Positions 7,261-16,900 of a stretch of DNA of 21,926 nt are shown one piece after another. The stretch spans positions 14,324 to 36,249 of the forward strand of contig DBRA01000064.1 of NCBI GenBank assembly GCA_002305445.1, in the 5' to 3' direction. The stretch comes from Clostridiales bacterium UBA1380. Lineage in GTDB: Bacteria > Bacillota > Clostridia > Oscillospirales > CAG-272. Below the pieces are notes generated by a model. That model was given only the letters and a program-made list of their open reading frames with translations. It did not search any database and was not told where the DNA came from. The position numbers and the translations under genes are program-made. Each line of letters opens with the position of its first letter. Within the stretch, counting starts at the first letter, position 1.

Positions 7261-7543
7261 CACTCTCGCAAAATAATTATGAACAAAAGGACTATTTATA
7301 CGAGAAAAGCGCGCGGCACCCGAATAAATATGTGTTTAAGCGAGCCGATATATCGCCGTTTATTCATATTATAACTCGGCGCGGTGACGATTTCGTGAAG
7401 CCACGATGAATCTGTTCGGAACATTTATAATTTGCAAAATATTCCATCGGGCACGGCATTAATCCTATCGTTTTTCCGCGGCCGCGTCAAGAGGAAATAT
7501 TTGCATACGCGTCCGGATACGGCCATGCGCTCGCCGAATTTTA
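7261..7543 (+). other. Non-coding spacer between divergent operons
   Basis: About 280 bases with no convincing gene, between the promoter of the two-component operon and the ychF promoter. I see a 10-base perfect palindrome CGATATATCG (7346-7355) flanked by the inverted pair GAATAAA and TTTATTC, and a small hairpin with TCGTG/CACGA arms near 7394-7407. These could be regulator sites or chance. No ribosome binding site or conserved protein pattern is visible. Confidence 0.4.
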
Positions 7544-7572
7544 TTGCGAAACGGGCGTCTATATGTTATAAT
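7544..7572 (+). promoter_or_regulatory. ychF: Promoter of the ychF operon
   Basis: TTGCGA (7544-7549), a 17-base spacer and TATAAT (7567-7572). Transcription from here leaves a leader of roughly 130 bases before the ychF start. Confidence 0.65.
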
Positions 7573-7603
7573 AAAATAATCGCATCGGACAATATTGGAA
7601 AAA

Positions 7604-7690
7604 GCTGTCTTATACAGCGGGTGCTCTGCCAAACCGCGCGCGGCTGCTTCCGACGCAGCCGGTGCGTACCGTTACGGCAGGCGCAAGCCT
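7604..7690 (+). promoter_or_regulatory. Structured 5' leader of ychF
   Basis: Three stem-loops lie in succession between promoter and ribosome binding site: GCTGT/ACAGC (7604-7618, 5-base loop), CGGCTGC/GCAGCCG (7641-7661, 7 bp stem and 7-base loop) and AGGC/GCCT closed by a GCAA tetraloop (7679-7690). None is followed by a T tract, so they are not terminators. I do not recognise a known riboswitch class. Confidence 0.4.
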
Positions 7691-7712
7691 TAAACAAGGA
7701 GATGAATTAATA

Positions 7713-8807
<1,095 letters not shown>

Positions 8808-8828
8808 CGCGGAGAGAGGTGTGCTCTG

Positions 8829-9932
8829 ATGAACATCGATTTCAGGTTTCCGACCGTTATATTTTCCGGCGTCGGGTGCGTTAAGAAAAACGCCGGCGCG
8901 CTCGTGCTCGGCAAACGCGCCGTCATCGTGACCGGACGCACGTCCGCGAAGGCGAGCGGCGCACTCGCCGACGTGACCGCCGTTCTCGACGGCACCGGCG
9001 TAGAATACGCCGTATTCGACCGCGCGACCGAGAATCCGCCCGTGGCGATGTGCCGCGAGGGCGGCGCGTTCTGCCGCGATTTCGGAGCGGATTTCGTAAT
9101 CGGCATAGGCGGCGGCTCGCCGCTCGACGCATCTAAGGCGATAGCAGCGTTCGCGGTTCTGCCGGGCGCGTCGGAGGACGACATCTTCTCCGCCGAAGCC
9201 GCCGCGGCAACTCCGCTGCCGGTCGCCGCGATACCGACGACCGCCGGAACCGGCTCCGAGGCGAACCAGTACGCAGTTCTGACGCTGACGGGAGGGCTGC
9301 TCAAGAAGACGTTCAAGACGACGCATTCGTATCCGAAAGTCGCGTTCGTCGACCCCGTCTACACCTATTCGCTCGGGCGGAAGAGCACGATAAGCTGCGC
9401 GCTCGACGCGTTCTCCCACGCGCTCGAGTCATACATGTCGCCGAAGGCGAACGCGTTCACGGAGCTGTTCTCGCTCACCGGCGGCAAGTATATCTGGCAC
9501 TCGCTTTTCGGTTACTCCGACGCGGATTTCACTCCGGAGCGCCGCGAACTGCTCATATACGGCTCGACCGCGGCGGGGATTGCAATATCGCACTGCGGGA
9601 CCGGCTTCACGCATCCGATGGGCTACGCGCTGACGATGTCGGAGGGCGTGCCGCACGGCTTCGCGTGCGCGGCGTTCACGGGCGAATATGTCCGGTACAA
9701 CATGAAGTCGCGCGAGGGAGCGGACAAGCTGGCGCGCTTCGCCGCATACATCGGTGCCGAGCCGGAGGAGATCGCGGAGAAGATACCGGCCGCGGCGGAC
9801 TTGGATCTGCGCTTCGACGGCGACAAAAAGCGCGAGTACGCGATGCGCAACGCGAAGGCGGGCAACTTCGCGAACAGTCCGTATGTGCTGAGCGAAGCCG
9901 AAATGCTCGAAATTTACGAAAAACTGTTCTAA
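8829..9932 (+). CDS. Iron-containing alcohol dehydrogenase
   Basis: Cytosolic group III (Fe-type) NAD(P)-dependent dehydrogenase of 367 residues. The N-terminal Rossmann part has GGGSPLDASKA (about 95-105) and TAGTGSE; the C-terminal metal-binding part supplies the expected ligands D193, H197, H262 and H276 (in DAFSHALE, FTHPMG and VPHGFA). It interconverts alcohols and aldehydes or ketones; the substrate cannot be read from the sequence. The ATG follows the ychF stop by 21 bases, with GAGAGG between, so the two are co-transcribed. No aldehyde-forming enzyme or microcompartment gene is next to it, so a role in a specific fermentation pathway is not supported. Confidence 0.93.
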   Translation: MNIDFRFPTVIFSGVGCVKKNAGALVLGKRAVIVTGRTSAKASGALADVTAVLDGTGVEYAVFDRATENPPVAMCREGGAFCRDFGADFVIGIGGGSPLDASKAIAAFAVLPGASEDDIFSAEAAAATPLPVAAIPTTAGTGSEANQYAVLTLTGGLLKKTFKTTHSYPKVAFVDPVYTYSLGRKSTISCALDAFSHALESYMSPKANAFTELFSLTGGKYIWHSLFGYSDADFTPERRELLIYGSTAAGIAISHCGTGFTHPMGYALTMSEGVPHGFACAAFTGEYVRYNMKSREGADKLARFAAYIGAEPEEIAEKIPAAADLDLRFDGDKKREYAMRNAKAGNFANSPYVLSEAEMLEIYEKLF

Positions 9933-9968
9933 GATCTGCCTGTGCGTCCGCTATTATGCAATAGTCCG

Positions 9969-9997
9969 TTGACAATGCGGCGCCGAGGTTCTATAAT
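9969..9997 (+). promoter_or_regulatory. Consensus promoter of the first Gfo/Idh/MocA gene
   Basis: Perfect TTGACA (9969-9974), a 17-base spacer and perfect TATAAT (9992-9997), 38 bases upstream of the ATG. It is the strongest promoter by sequence in the window, and suggests high constitutive expression or control by a repressor. Confidence 0.85.
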
Positions 9998-10035
9998 AAA
10001 GCGGGAACTTACATTACGTCGAGAGGAATAAATTT

Positions 10036-11019
10036 ATGCTGAATGTGGCTATGCTTTCAAAATGGCACGTCCATGCGGGCGGCTACGCAAACGAAGTCAA
10101 CGGAAGCGGCAAGGCGAAGGTAGTCGCCGTCTGGGACGACGACGCAGCGCGCGGCAGCGCATGGGCGAGCGAACTGGGCTGCGATTTTGTGCCCGATCTC
10201 GCTGCTCTGCTCGCTCGCTCCGATATCGACGCCGTCGTATGCGATGCTCCGACGACGGAACACAAGGACATCATCATCGCCGCCGCAAAGGCCGGCAAGC
10301 ACATCTTCACCGAGAAGGCGCTCTGCCCGACCGTGGCGGAATGCCTTGAGGTCAAGGAAGCTGTCGAAGCTGCCGGCGTGACCTTTGTCATTTCGATGCC
10401 GCAGCGCGGCCGCCCCGTCATCCAGTTCGCGAAAAAGATGATCGACGAGGGCGCTTTCGGCTATGTGAACTACATACGCTACCGCGACGCGCACAGCGGC
10501 GTTTCCGGCAACTGGCTGCCCGAATACTGGTTCGATAAATCCAAAGCGGCGGGCGGCGCGATGATGGACCTCGGCTGCCACCCGATGTACCTGATGGCGT
10601 ACCTCGGCGGCAAGGCAAAGAGGATCACGGCTCTCTACAACGCCCCTCTCGGCACGCCCGTCGACGAGAACGCGGTCTGCACGATAGAGTTCGAGTCCGG
10701 CGCGCTCGGCGTAGCGGAGACGAGCTTCCTCGCGTACAGCTCTCCTCAGACGCTCGAAATCTACGGCACCGAGGGCACGCTGATCGCCCACGGCGACGAC
10801 GTCAAGTTCTGCTCGAAGAAGCTCTCCGGCGTCGTCGGCGGCTTTATCAAGCCCGATCTGCCGCGCCCGAAGCCGAATCCGATCAACCGCTTCATCGACG
10901 CCTGCGCGAACGGCACCGGCGCTCCCGCCGAGCTGAACATCGACGCCGCGATCGACCTGACTCGCCTGCTCGAGCTTTCGTATATCGCGGACGCGAACAA
11001 CGAGATTATAAAGCTCTGA
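10036..11019 (+). CDS. Gfo/Idh/MocA family oxidoreductase
   Basis: NAD(P)-dependent sugar-type dehydrogenase of 327 residues. The N-terminal Rossmann fold (1-120) includes the family motif EKALCPT (K94 at the catalytic position, EKA instead of the more common EKP). The C-terminal substrate half contains MMDLGCHPMYLM, with D178 and H182 at the positions usual for substrate contact. The dinucleotide-binding loop is unusual: VAMLSKWHVHAGGY (4-17) replaces the standard GxGxxG. The substrate is unknown. It stands alone under a perfect promoter (9969-9997), has GAGAGG as ribosome binding site, and ends at a strong terminator. Confidence 0.88.
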   Translation: MLNVAMLSKWHVHAGGYANEVNGSGKAKVVAVWDDDAARGSAWASELGCDFVPDLAALLARSDIDAVVCDAPTTEHKDIIIAAAKAGKHIFTEKALCPTVAECLEVKEAVEAAGVTFVISMPQRGRPVIQFAKKMIDEGAFGYVNYIRYRDAHSGVSGNWLPEYWFDKSKAAGGAMMDLGCHPMYLMAYLGGKAKRITALYNAPLGTPVDENAVCTIEFESGALGVAETSFLAYSSPQTLEIYGTEGTLIAHGDDVKFCSKKLSGVVGGFIKPDLPRPKPNPINRFIDACANGTGAPAELNIDAAIDLTRLLELSYIADANNEIIKL

Positions 11020-11020
11020 C

Positions 11021-11056
11021 AAAAAAGAGCGGTAACCGGACGGTTACCGCTCTTTT
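11021..11056 (+). terminator. Strong bidirectional Rho-independent terminator
   Basis: A perfect 15 bp stem (11023-11037 with 11042-11056) and a 4-base loop lie between two convergent genes. The arms begin with A residues and end with T residues, so both strands present a stem followed by T: four on the plus strand, six on the minus strand. The stop codon of the minus-strand gene lies 2 bases beyond it. Confidence 0.92.
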
Positions 11057-11057
11057 G

Positions 11058-12017
11058 CTATTGATTATTGATCAGGTCAAAGAGCCGCGCGCACGAGAGC
11101 GTCGCGCAGTGCGGCTGTGTATCACTTTCGCCTCTGCCCTCCCGCACGCAGCGGACGACCTCGCGCACTTCGTAGACGAAGCCGTTTTTCGTCTCAGTGT
11201 CGACGAAATGCTCCGCAATGATTCCGTCGCTTTCGTATAAAACAGCTTCCGACGAATAATGCGGGTGCGGAACGACGATCCTGCCGTCCTCGCCGTAGAT
11301 CACGAGCGATTCGTTGACAGACGCGGTGAAGGTGGTCTTGAGCGTCGCAAGGCAGCCGCCGAAGCGGATCAGCACAGACTCGGTGTCGTCTGTCCCGGTC
11401 GGGCCGCGCGTAACGCCGACGCCGAGTATCTCCTCGTCGCCGCAATGCGAAAGCATGTGTGTGATGATCTCGTACGCGTAAACGGTGAGGTCGAGCGCGA
11501 CGCCGCCGCCGAGAGACGGGTTGAAGTAGCGGTTGTTCGGGTCGCTCGGGGCGCGGAAGCCTATCGTTATATCGGCGGCTATGGGCGCGCCTATGCGGCC
11601 GTCGTCGAGCCAGCCCTTGGCCGTAACGAGCGCGGGCAGAAATTTCGACCACAGCGCCTCCATCGCGAAGACGTTCTTCTCGCGCGATATCGCAAACGCG
11701 GCTTCGGCCTCGGAGGAGTTTCGGAACATCGCCTTTTCGCAGAGAACCGGTATTCCGCGCGAAAGGCAGAGCTCCGTAAGCTCGAAGTGCGACGACGGCA
11801 CTGTCGCTATGTAGACGCAGTCGACGCGCTCGGCGTCAAGCAGAGCGGTATAACCGCCGTATGCGCGCGGTATGCCGTTTGCGGCGGCAAAGGCGCTCGC
11901 GCGCCCTATATCCTTGCTCGCGATGGCGACGACATCGCAGGTCGAGCGCCGCGCGGCGTCTATGAATTTCGGCGCGATTTTCCCCGCGCCGAACACGGCG
12001 AATGTGAATTTACCCAT
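11058..12017 (-). CDS. Gfo/Idh/MocA family oxidoreductase (dihydrodiol dehydrogenase-like)
   Basis: Protein of 319 residues. The Rossmann loop is standard (FGAGKIAPKF, 9-18), followed by the catalytic motif CEKAMFRN (93-100) and the segment MEALWSKFLPA. EKAM followed by EALW is typical of the branch that includes dimeric dihydrodiol dehydrogenases and glucose-fructose oxidoreductase-like enzymes. The C-terminal half has SLGGGVALDLTVYA. Substrate unknown. Only a short stretch separates its ATG from the divergent URO-D gene promoter; its own -10 box is at 12061-12056 and GAAAGG serves as ribosome binding site. It shares little sequence with the other Gfo/Idh/MocA protein at 10036-11019, so the pair is not a recent duplication. 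Confidence 0.9.
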   Translation of the reverse strand: MGKFTFAVFGAGKIAPKFIDAARRSTCDVVAIASKDIGRASAFAAANGIPRAYGGYTALLDAERVDCVYIATVPSSHFELTELCLSRGIPVLCEKAMFRNSSEAEAAFAISREKNVFAMEALWSKFLPALVTAKGWLDDGRIGAPIAADITIGFRAPSDPNNRYFNPSLGGGVALDLTVYAYEIITHMLSHCGDEEILGVGVTRGPTGTDDTESVLIRFGGCLATLKTTFTASVNESLVIYGEDGRIVVPHPHYSSEAVLYESDGIIAEHFVDTETKNGFVYEVREVVRCVREGRGESDTQPHCATLSCARLFDLINNQ

Positions 12018-12055
12018 GCGGTTTCTACCTTTCTTTTTTCGGATGCATCAGCCCT

Positions 12056-12093
12056 ATTATATCACGCCGCAAACAAAAGCGCACGTCTTTTGT
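12056..12093 (-). promoter_or_regulatory. Promoter with palindromic operator candidate for the second Gfo/Idh/MocA gene
   Basis: On the minus strand the -10 box TATAAT is at 12061-12056. No good -35 box exists at the 17-base position. Instead an inverted repeat ACAAAAG (12073-12079) / CTTTTGT (12087-12093), 7-base arms with a 7-base centre, covers that place. This layout suits a DNA-binding regulator controlling the gene. Confidence 0.45.
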
Positions 12094-12167
12094 GTCGTAA
12101 ATTTCACCAAGTTCTCCCGCGCGCAATATATTTCAACAAAATAGTCATAACGGTTGCGGCGGCGAGA

Positions 12168-12176
12168 TGGTATAAT
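12168..12176 (+). promoter_or_regulatory. Extended -10 promoter of the URO-D family gene
   Basis: TGGTATAAT (12168-12176) is an extended -10 element (TGn plus TATAAT). No convincing -35 box lies 17 bases upstream. The ATG is 38 bases downstream. Confidence 0.5.
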
Positions 12177-12213
12177 AAAGCGGATCCCACCGACATTTAT
12201 AAGGAGTCGCGCC

Positions 12214-13248
12214 ATGAACAATGAATGGACGCCGGCAAAAAGAGCGCGTACCGCGCTGACGCTCGGCAAGCCGGACGAGATACCGACCTTCGAGCTTGAG
12301 TTCCAGCTATCGGAGGAATTCTTCGGATACCCGCTTTGGGACAGCCGCTTCGACCGCGGCAGCATCGAAAAGCTGAGCGCGGCGGAGCTTGAAGCCGCCG
12401 CAGTCGACCTTGCCGACAGATACGCGCGCGTATACGGCGACAAGACGGCGTACGACATCGGCGGAGCGGCGCTCTCCGGCGACGTCGAAAAGGACTCGCG
12501 CCCCGGTCTCGATTACGCTATAATCCCCGTTTACTCGCCCGATTGGTGGAACGCGTCGTCGCCGGTCACGACAGCGTTCCGCCGCCGCCTGCGCGAACAT
12601 TTCGGCGACACGCGCCTGTTCGGCGGCCACGGCGACGGCACGTTCTCGATACCGTCCGGCAATGATATGTACGGCTTCGCCTACCGCATAGCGGACGATC
12701 CGGACGGGGTGAAAGCCGACGCGGAGCGCATGTGCGAAGCCGCGATCGAGCACAACAAGCGCCAGCACGAAGCCGGGCTCGACGTCGCGCTTCTCTGCTC
12801 CGATTACTGCTACAACTCCGGTCCGTTTCTCTCTCCCGCGATGTTCGACGAATTCATAACGCCGTATCTCGCGCGGATCTGCGAAGCCGGCCACGCGGAC
12901 GGGATGCTGATGATCAAGCACACCGACGGAAACATCATGCCGATACTCGATTCGCTCGTCGCGGCGGGGCCGAACGCGCTGCACTCGATCGACCCGATGG
13001 CGGGCGTTGACATACGCGAGGTCAAGCGGCTCGTCGGCGACAGGGTCGCGCTGTGCGGCAACGTCCATTGCGCGGCGCTGCAGACGGGCACGGACGAAGA
13101 GGTGCGCGCAAGCGCCGAATACTGCCTCAAATACGGCGGCGAGGGCGGCGGCTACATTTTCGCGACGAGCAACGTGCCGTTCAAGGGCATGCCGCCGGAG
13201 CGCTACCGCATGATCCTCGACATCTGGAAGGAACACCGAAAATATTAA
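12214..13248 (+). CDS. Uroporphyrinogen decarboxylase (URO-D) family protein
   Basis: Cytosolic TIM-barrel protein of 344 residues. The C-terminal half carries the URO-D-fold segments KHTDGNIMPILDSLVAAG (235-252), LHSIDPMAGVDI and LCGNVHC (280-286), with a glycine-rich GGEGGGYIFATSN loop. It is not a haem-pathway HemE: the N-terminal HemE arginine motif is absent and no haem genes are nearby. Clostridial members of this group are mostly corrinoid-related methyltransferases or uncharacterised. The His-x-Cys zinc motif of MtaA/MtbA is not seen at HTDGN, so that activity is doubtful too. The start is ATG 12214, 7 bases after AAGGAG (12201-12206); longer in-frame starts fall upstream of the promoter. 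It ends at a strong terminator. Confidence 0.83.
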   Translation: MNNEWTPAKRARTALTLGKPDEIPTFELEFQLSEEFFGYPLWDSRFDRGSIEKLSAAELEAAAVDLADRYARVYGDKTAYDIGGAALSGDVEKDSRPGLDYAIIPVYSPDWWNASSPVTTAFRRRLREHFGDTRLFGGHGDGTFSIPSGNDMYGFAYRIADDPDGVKADAERMCEAAIEHNKRQHEAGLDVALLCSDYCYNSGPFLSPAMFDEFITPYLARICEAGHADGMLMIKHTDGNIMPILDSLVAAGPNALHSIDPMAGVDIREVKRLVGDRVALCGNVHCAALQTGTDEEVRASAEYCLKYGGEGGGYIFATSNVPFKGMPPERYRMILDIWKEHRKY

Positions 13249-13254
13249 TGCAAG

Positions 13255-13288
13255 TCAGCTGTATTGCCGAGCAATACAGCTGATTTTT
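13255..13288 (+). terminator. Rho-independent terminator of the URO-D family gene
   Basis: Perfect 12 bp stem (TCAGCTGTATTG at 13255-13266 with its complement at 13272-13283), a 5-base loop and five T residues (13284-13288). It lies between convergent genes and its T tract overlaps the stop codon of the giant surface protein. Towards the minus strand the T stretch is poor. Confidence 0.9.
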
Positions 13289-13922
13289 ATCTTCTGCTGT
13301 TCCACACCTCTCTGCCGCCCGTTATCGTGTGGTCGTGATAAACGGACGCTTCGACTATGTCGCGGTAATACCATTTGCTCTTATCGCGCACATCGGTAAA
13401 TACGCTCGGCGCATCGGCGTTAAGATCGATGCAGGCATCGTCCGCGCTGCGCCCGAGCATCCGGTTTATGACCGCGACGGCTTCGGCGCGCGTCATCTTC
13501 TCCGAGGGCCGGAATGTGCCGTCCTCATACCCCCTGATCCAGCCGAAATACGCGGCCGCGGCTATGCTGTCATGCGACCAGCGCGATTTTTCGACGTCCG
13601 TGAACGGCGACGCGATATCGCCCGCCGACTCTGCGAACCTGACCGCCATCGCGCAGAACTGCTCGCGCGTGACGATGTCGTCCGGAGCGAAAACGCCAAC
13701 TCCTGTACCGCGAAGGACGCCGAGCGCGGAAAGCGTGTTAACCGCCCGCGCGCACCACATCGAACCGGGGACGTCCGAATACGGCGCGCCGACGGAAACG
13801 TTTTTATCGATCAGCAGGTTATAGAACATCTGTGCGGCTTCGGCGCGCGTAAGCGCGCGGTCGGGGTTGAATCTGCCGTCCGCGTCGCCTGTGATGTATG
13901 CTATATGCGTCCTTGTCTCAAG
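13287..13922 (-). other. SLH anchoring region of the giant surface protein
   Basis: Three SLH units in tandem: GDADGRFNPDRALTRAEA, then a unit with FAPDDIVTREQF, then GYEDGTFRPSEKMTRAEA, each with the following aspartate-tryptophan element (SDVPGSMW, FTDVEKSRW, FTDVRDKSKW). The second has TREQ in place of the polymer-binding TRAE. The last 30 residues form a half unit after the third TRAE. Confidence 0.85.
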
Positions 13923-16900
13923 CAGGCGCGAAACGACTGTCGGGAGCGCGCCCGCTCCGTCGCCGTCAGCCGATTCGGTTGTATTATCCGCCGCATCCGG
14001 CATATCGTCCGCCGCGCCGCCGGAGGACACGGACGGTGCGACACCATCCGCCGCGGGCGGAGATGCTTGCGCAACAGGGTTCTGCGGCGCTGGTGCAGCA
14101 TAATTTATAAGCGCAAGGTATGTCTCCGGCCGCTGCGGCGATTCGTCGACAGCCGCGGTGATCAAGATGAAACAGTCGCAGCAGTAACGGCGCGTTATCT
14201 TAATCAGAACATAGTATTCGCCGGGCGTAATGACGGCGGGAACGGCGTCGGACCAGCTCGCGCCGCCGTCCGTGCTGTAAAATACGCCGTCGCCGGGCAT
14301 TATGCCGGCAAGCGAAGCAACGGCCGGATGGCTTCTGCCGTCCGCCGCGCCGATATACGGCGTTGCCGCGACGTCTTCGATCGCCCCCTCCGTTATGATA
14401 TACGTCCGCGTCGTGCCGGATGGCGGCAGAGTGTAATTCGCGTTCGTGAGCGAAACCGCGGTCGCCGTATAAGCGCCCGGATAAACCGCGTCGCCGCCCG
14501 ACACGTTTACGCCGCACTCGTCGCCGTCGAGCACGCCGGACGCCGTCGCCGCGACGCGCGACCTCTGCCCGTCGTAGGCGCGCGTGTCAGCGCCGCTCCA
14601 CAAAAGAGCCACCTCGCGCGGGTTGATCGATGCGGTCGCAGCTGCCGTGTCCGATGTTAAAACATAGTTGCCCGCCGACGCGCCGGTCAAGACAATGTCC
14701 GCCGCGGTCACGCTACTGCGCCCGCCCGCGCCGGGGTTATCGAACATAATGCGTCCAGACGCACCGACATCGTCATCACCGACGATGCCTGCAAGACTTA
14801 GCGTTCCGACGGCATCGGTCGTCCCGTCGTAGACTTTGTCCTGCGCAGACAGCGACGCCGTGACGGGTTTTCTGCGTATCGTGACCGTCGCGCTGCCGGA
14901 CAGCGCGTTTGTCCCCTCCGCCGTGATCTTATAATAAACCGTATAACTGCCCGCGTCGGTGAAAAAAGGCTGTTCGGTCGGTGACGTCAGCGACGCGTCG
15001 GAGTAATACGTTATCCGCGCGCGGTTTATCTCGGGCTTCGTGTCCGTGAACGTTACGGAATGCCGGCTTCCGTCGTACTCGCCGTCATACCCCGTGACGC
15101 TGACCATGTCGAAGTCGCGCGCCGCGACGGTCAGCGTGCCCGGAACCATGATGAACGTGTAGTCCGCCGCGCTGCCGCCCGTCGGCGCGAGGACATGCTC
15201 TCCCACCGATTTCTGCTCCTCCGTAAGCGGGGCGATAAAAGGCGCCGTATAGCCGACGGCCGTCTCTGCGGTCTCGCCGCCGACGAAGCCCGTGACCGAT
15301 ACGGTGAGCGCAGGCGGCTCGTCCATGAATACGACCGTCTCGCCTGGGTACGCCGCCGTCAGCACGGCGGGTGTTATCGTATAGTCCTTCGTGTTGCCGC
15401 CTTTAATCGCGTAGTTCGCATTATCGAGCGACGCCGTCGCGGTGTGCGTTCCGGCGCGTACGGCGTCGCCGCCCGTTACGGCGACGCCGCACGCATCGCC
15501 GGCGAGAACACCAGCCGCCGACGCCATCACAAGCGACGGACGCGCGTCATAAACGCGGTTCTCCGCGCCGTGCCAGACGAGCGTCACATCGCGCGGCGTG
15601 ATTTCCGCTTCGGCTGTCGCGGTATCGGATGAAAGCGTATAGTTCGACGCTTTCGTTCCCGTCAGCATAATCGATGACGCCGTGACCGTTTTATCCGCGC
15701 CCGCGTTTACATCTTCGAAGCGGATTTCGCCCTCTGCGGACACATCGTCGCCGTCGAGCACGCCCGACAGCGTTATGACGCCGTCGGCGTCCGTCGTGCC
15801 GTCGTATACCTTGTCCGAAGCTGATAGCGATGGCGTCACGCTCTTGGGCTCGACCGTTACGGCGAACGTGAAATCGCCGTATGAAGTTTCGCCGCCCGCC
15901 TTGTTCGTCACCGTGACGCGGACGATATAACGGTACACACCTGCGTCAAGGCCGGACGGGATCGTATAAGAGGACGCTGACGCTCCCGTTATCGCGCCGC
16001 TGCCCGCGGCGGCACCGTTATACCATTCATATGCGTAATCGAAGTTTACCGTATCGGCGCCTGTTATTGTGACAGTCAGTGCCGGCGGCGCATCATAACC
16101 GTATGTCAGCGCGGCGGAGCTCTGTCCGGTCAGGATCGGGGCGGCGGCGGGAAGCAGACTCCAGCGCGCGTATAATGTGCCGCCGGCTGTCTTGTCCCAT
16201 GCGCGCGCGCCTGTTCCGTCTTCATTGTAGTACAACACTCCGGCGGCGGGATCGTCGTAATATCCGGCGAAAGAAAAACCGATGCGCGACGGCGGCGTGA
16301 TTCGGGGCAGCATCGCGCCGTATGCGGCGTCAACCGCGGTGCTGCCGCCCGTTCCGCCGCACGGGTCGAGCGTCACAGTATAAGCCGCGGTCTGCGGCTG
16401 CGCCGTCACGACGATATCGCCGGTGACATATGCGGCATAAACCGTTATCGCGCCGGTCGGCGCGGTGTATGCGTACGCTTCGGGCGGCAGAGCGGAACCG
16501 CCTGCCGATATGCTTATCGCGGCGGGGAGTATGTAGCCTGCGTCTGCGGTGAGAATACCGTGCCAGTCGACGCCGCATACGGCCGTGACGGGCGATACCG
16601 ACACATGATCGCTCGAAACCGACACCGATACCGCAGATGTGACGACGATGTCTGTTCCGCTCTTGATAACGGTCAGCTCCGTGGCGTCCGGCGCGAATGC
16701 TGTGAACGGCGTAGAATCCATGTAGGTCTCCGACGATGCGCGCGCGAGCACAGCGCCGGGCGCTGCGGATGCGTTTATCAGTTTTACCGCAGCCGTATCG
16801 CCGAGCGCGCCCGTGATGTTAACGCGGCCGCCGGACACGGTCGAAAGGTCGATACCGGTTGTTATGACCGGCTCGCCCCGCAGGTCAACGGCCGCGCCGC

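Noticed and set aside
7432..7710. Possible 92-residue protein upstream of ychF
   Set aside because: It spans the ychF promoter and leader, has no ribosome binding site and no family pattern, and its composition is random.
10057..11022. 321-codon minus-strand frame over the first Gfo/Idh/MocA gene
   Set aside because: Exact antisense of a well-supported gene with its own perfect promoter and terminator.
11259..12224. 321-codon plus-strand frame over the second Gfo/Idh/MocA gene
   Set aside because: Antisense shadow; the opposite frame has GxGxxG and EKA motifs and this one has none.
12214..13248. Haem biosynthesis HemE
   Set aside because: The HemE N-terminal substrate motif is missing and no other haem gene is near.
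13329..14660. 443-codon plus-strand frame over the SLH end of the surface protein
   Set aside because: Very arginine-rich antisense frame; the minus strand encodes recognisable SLH domains.
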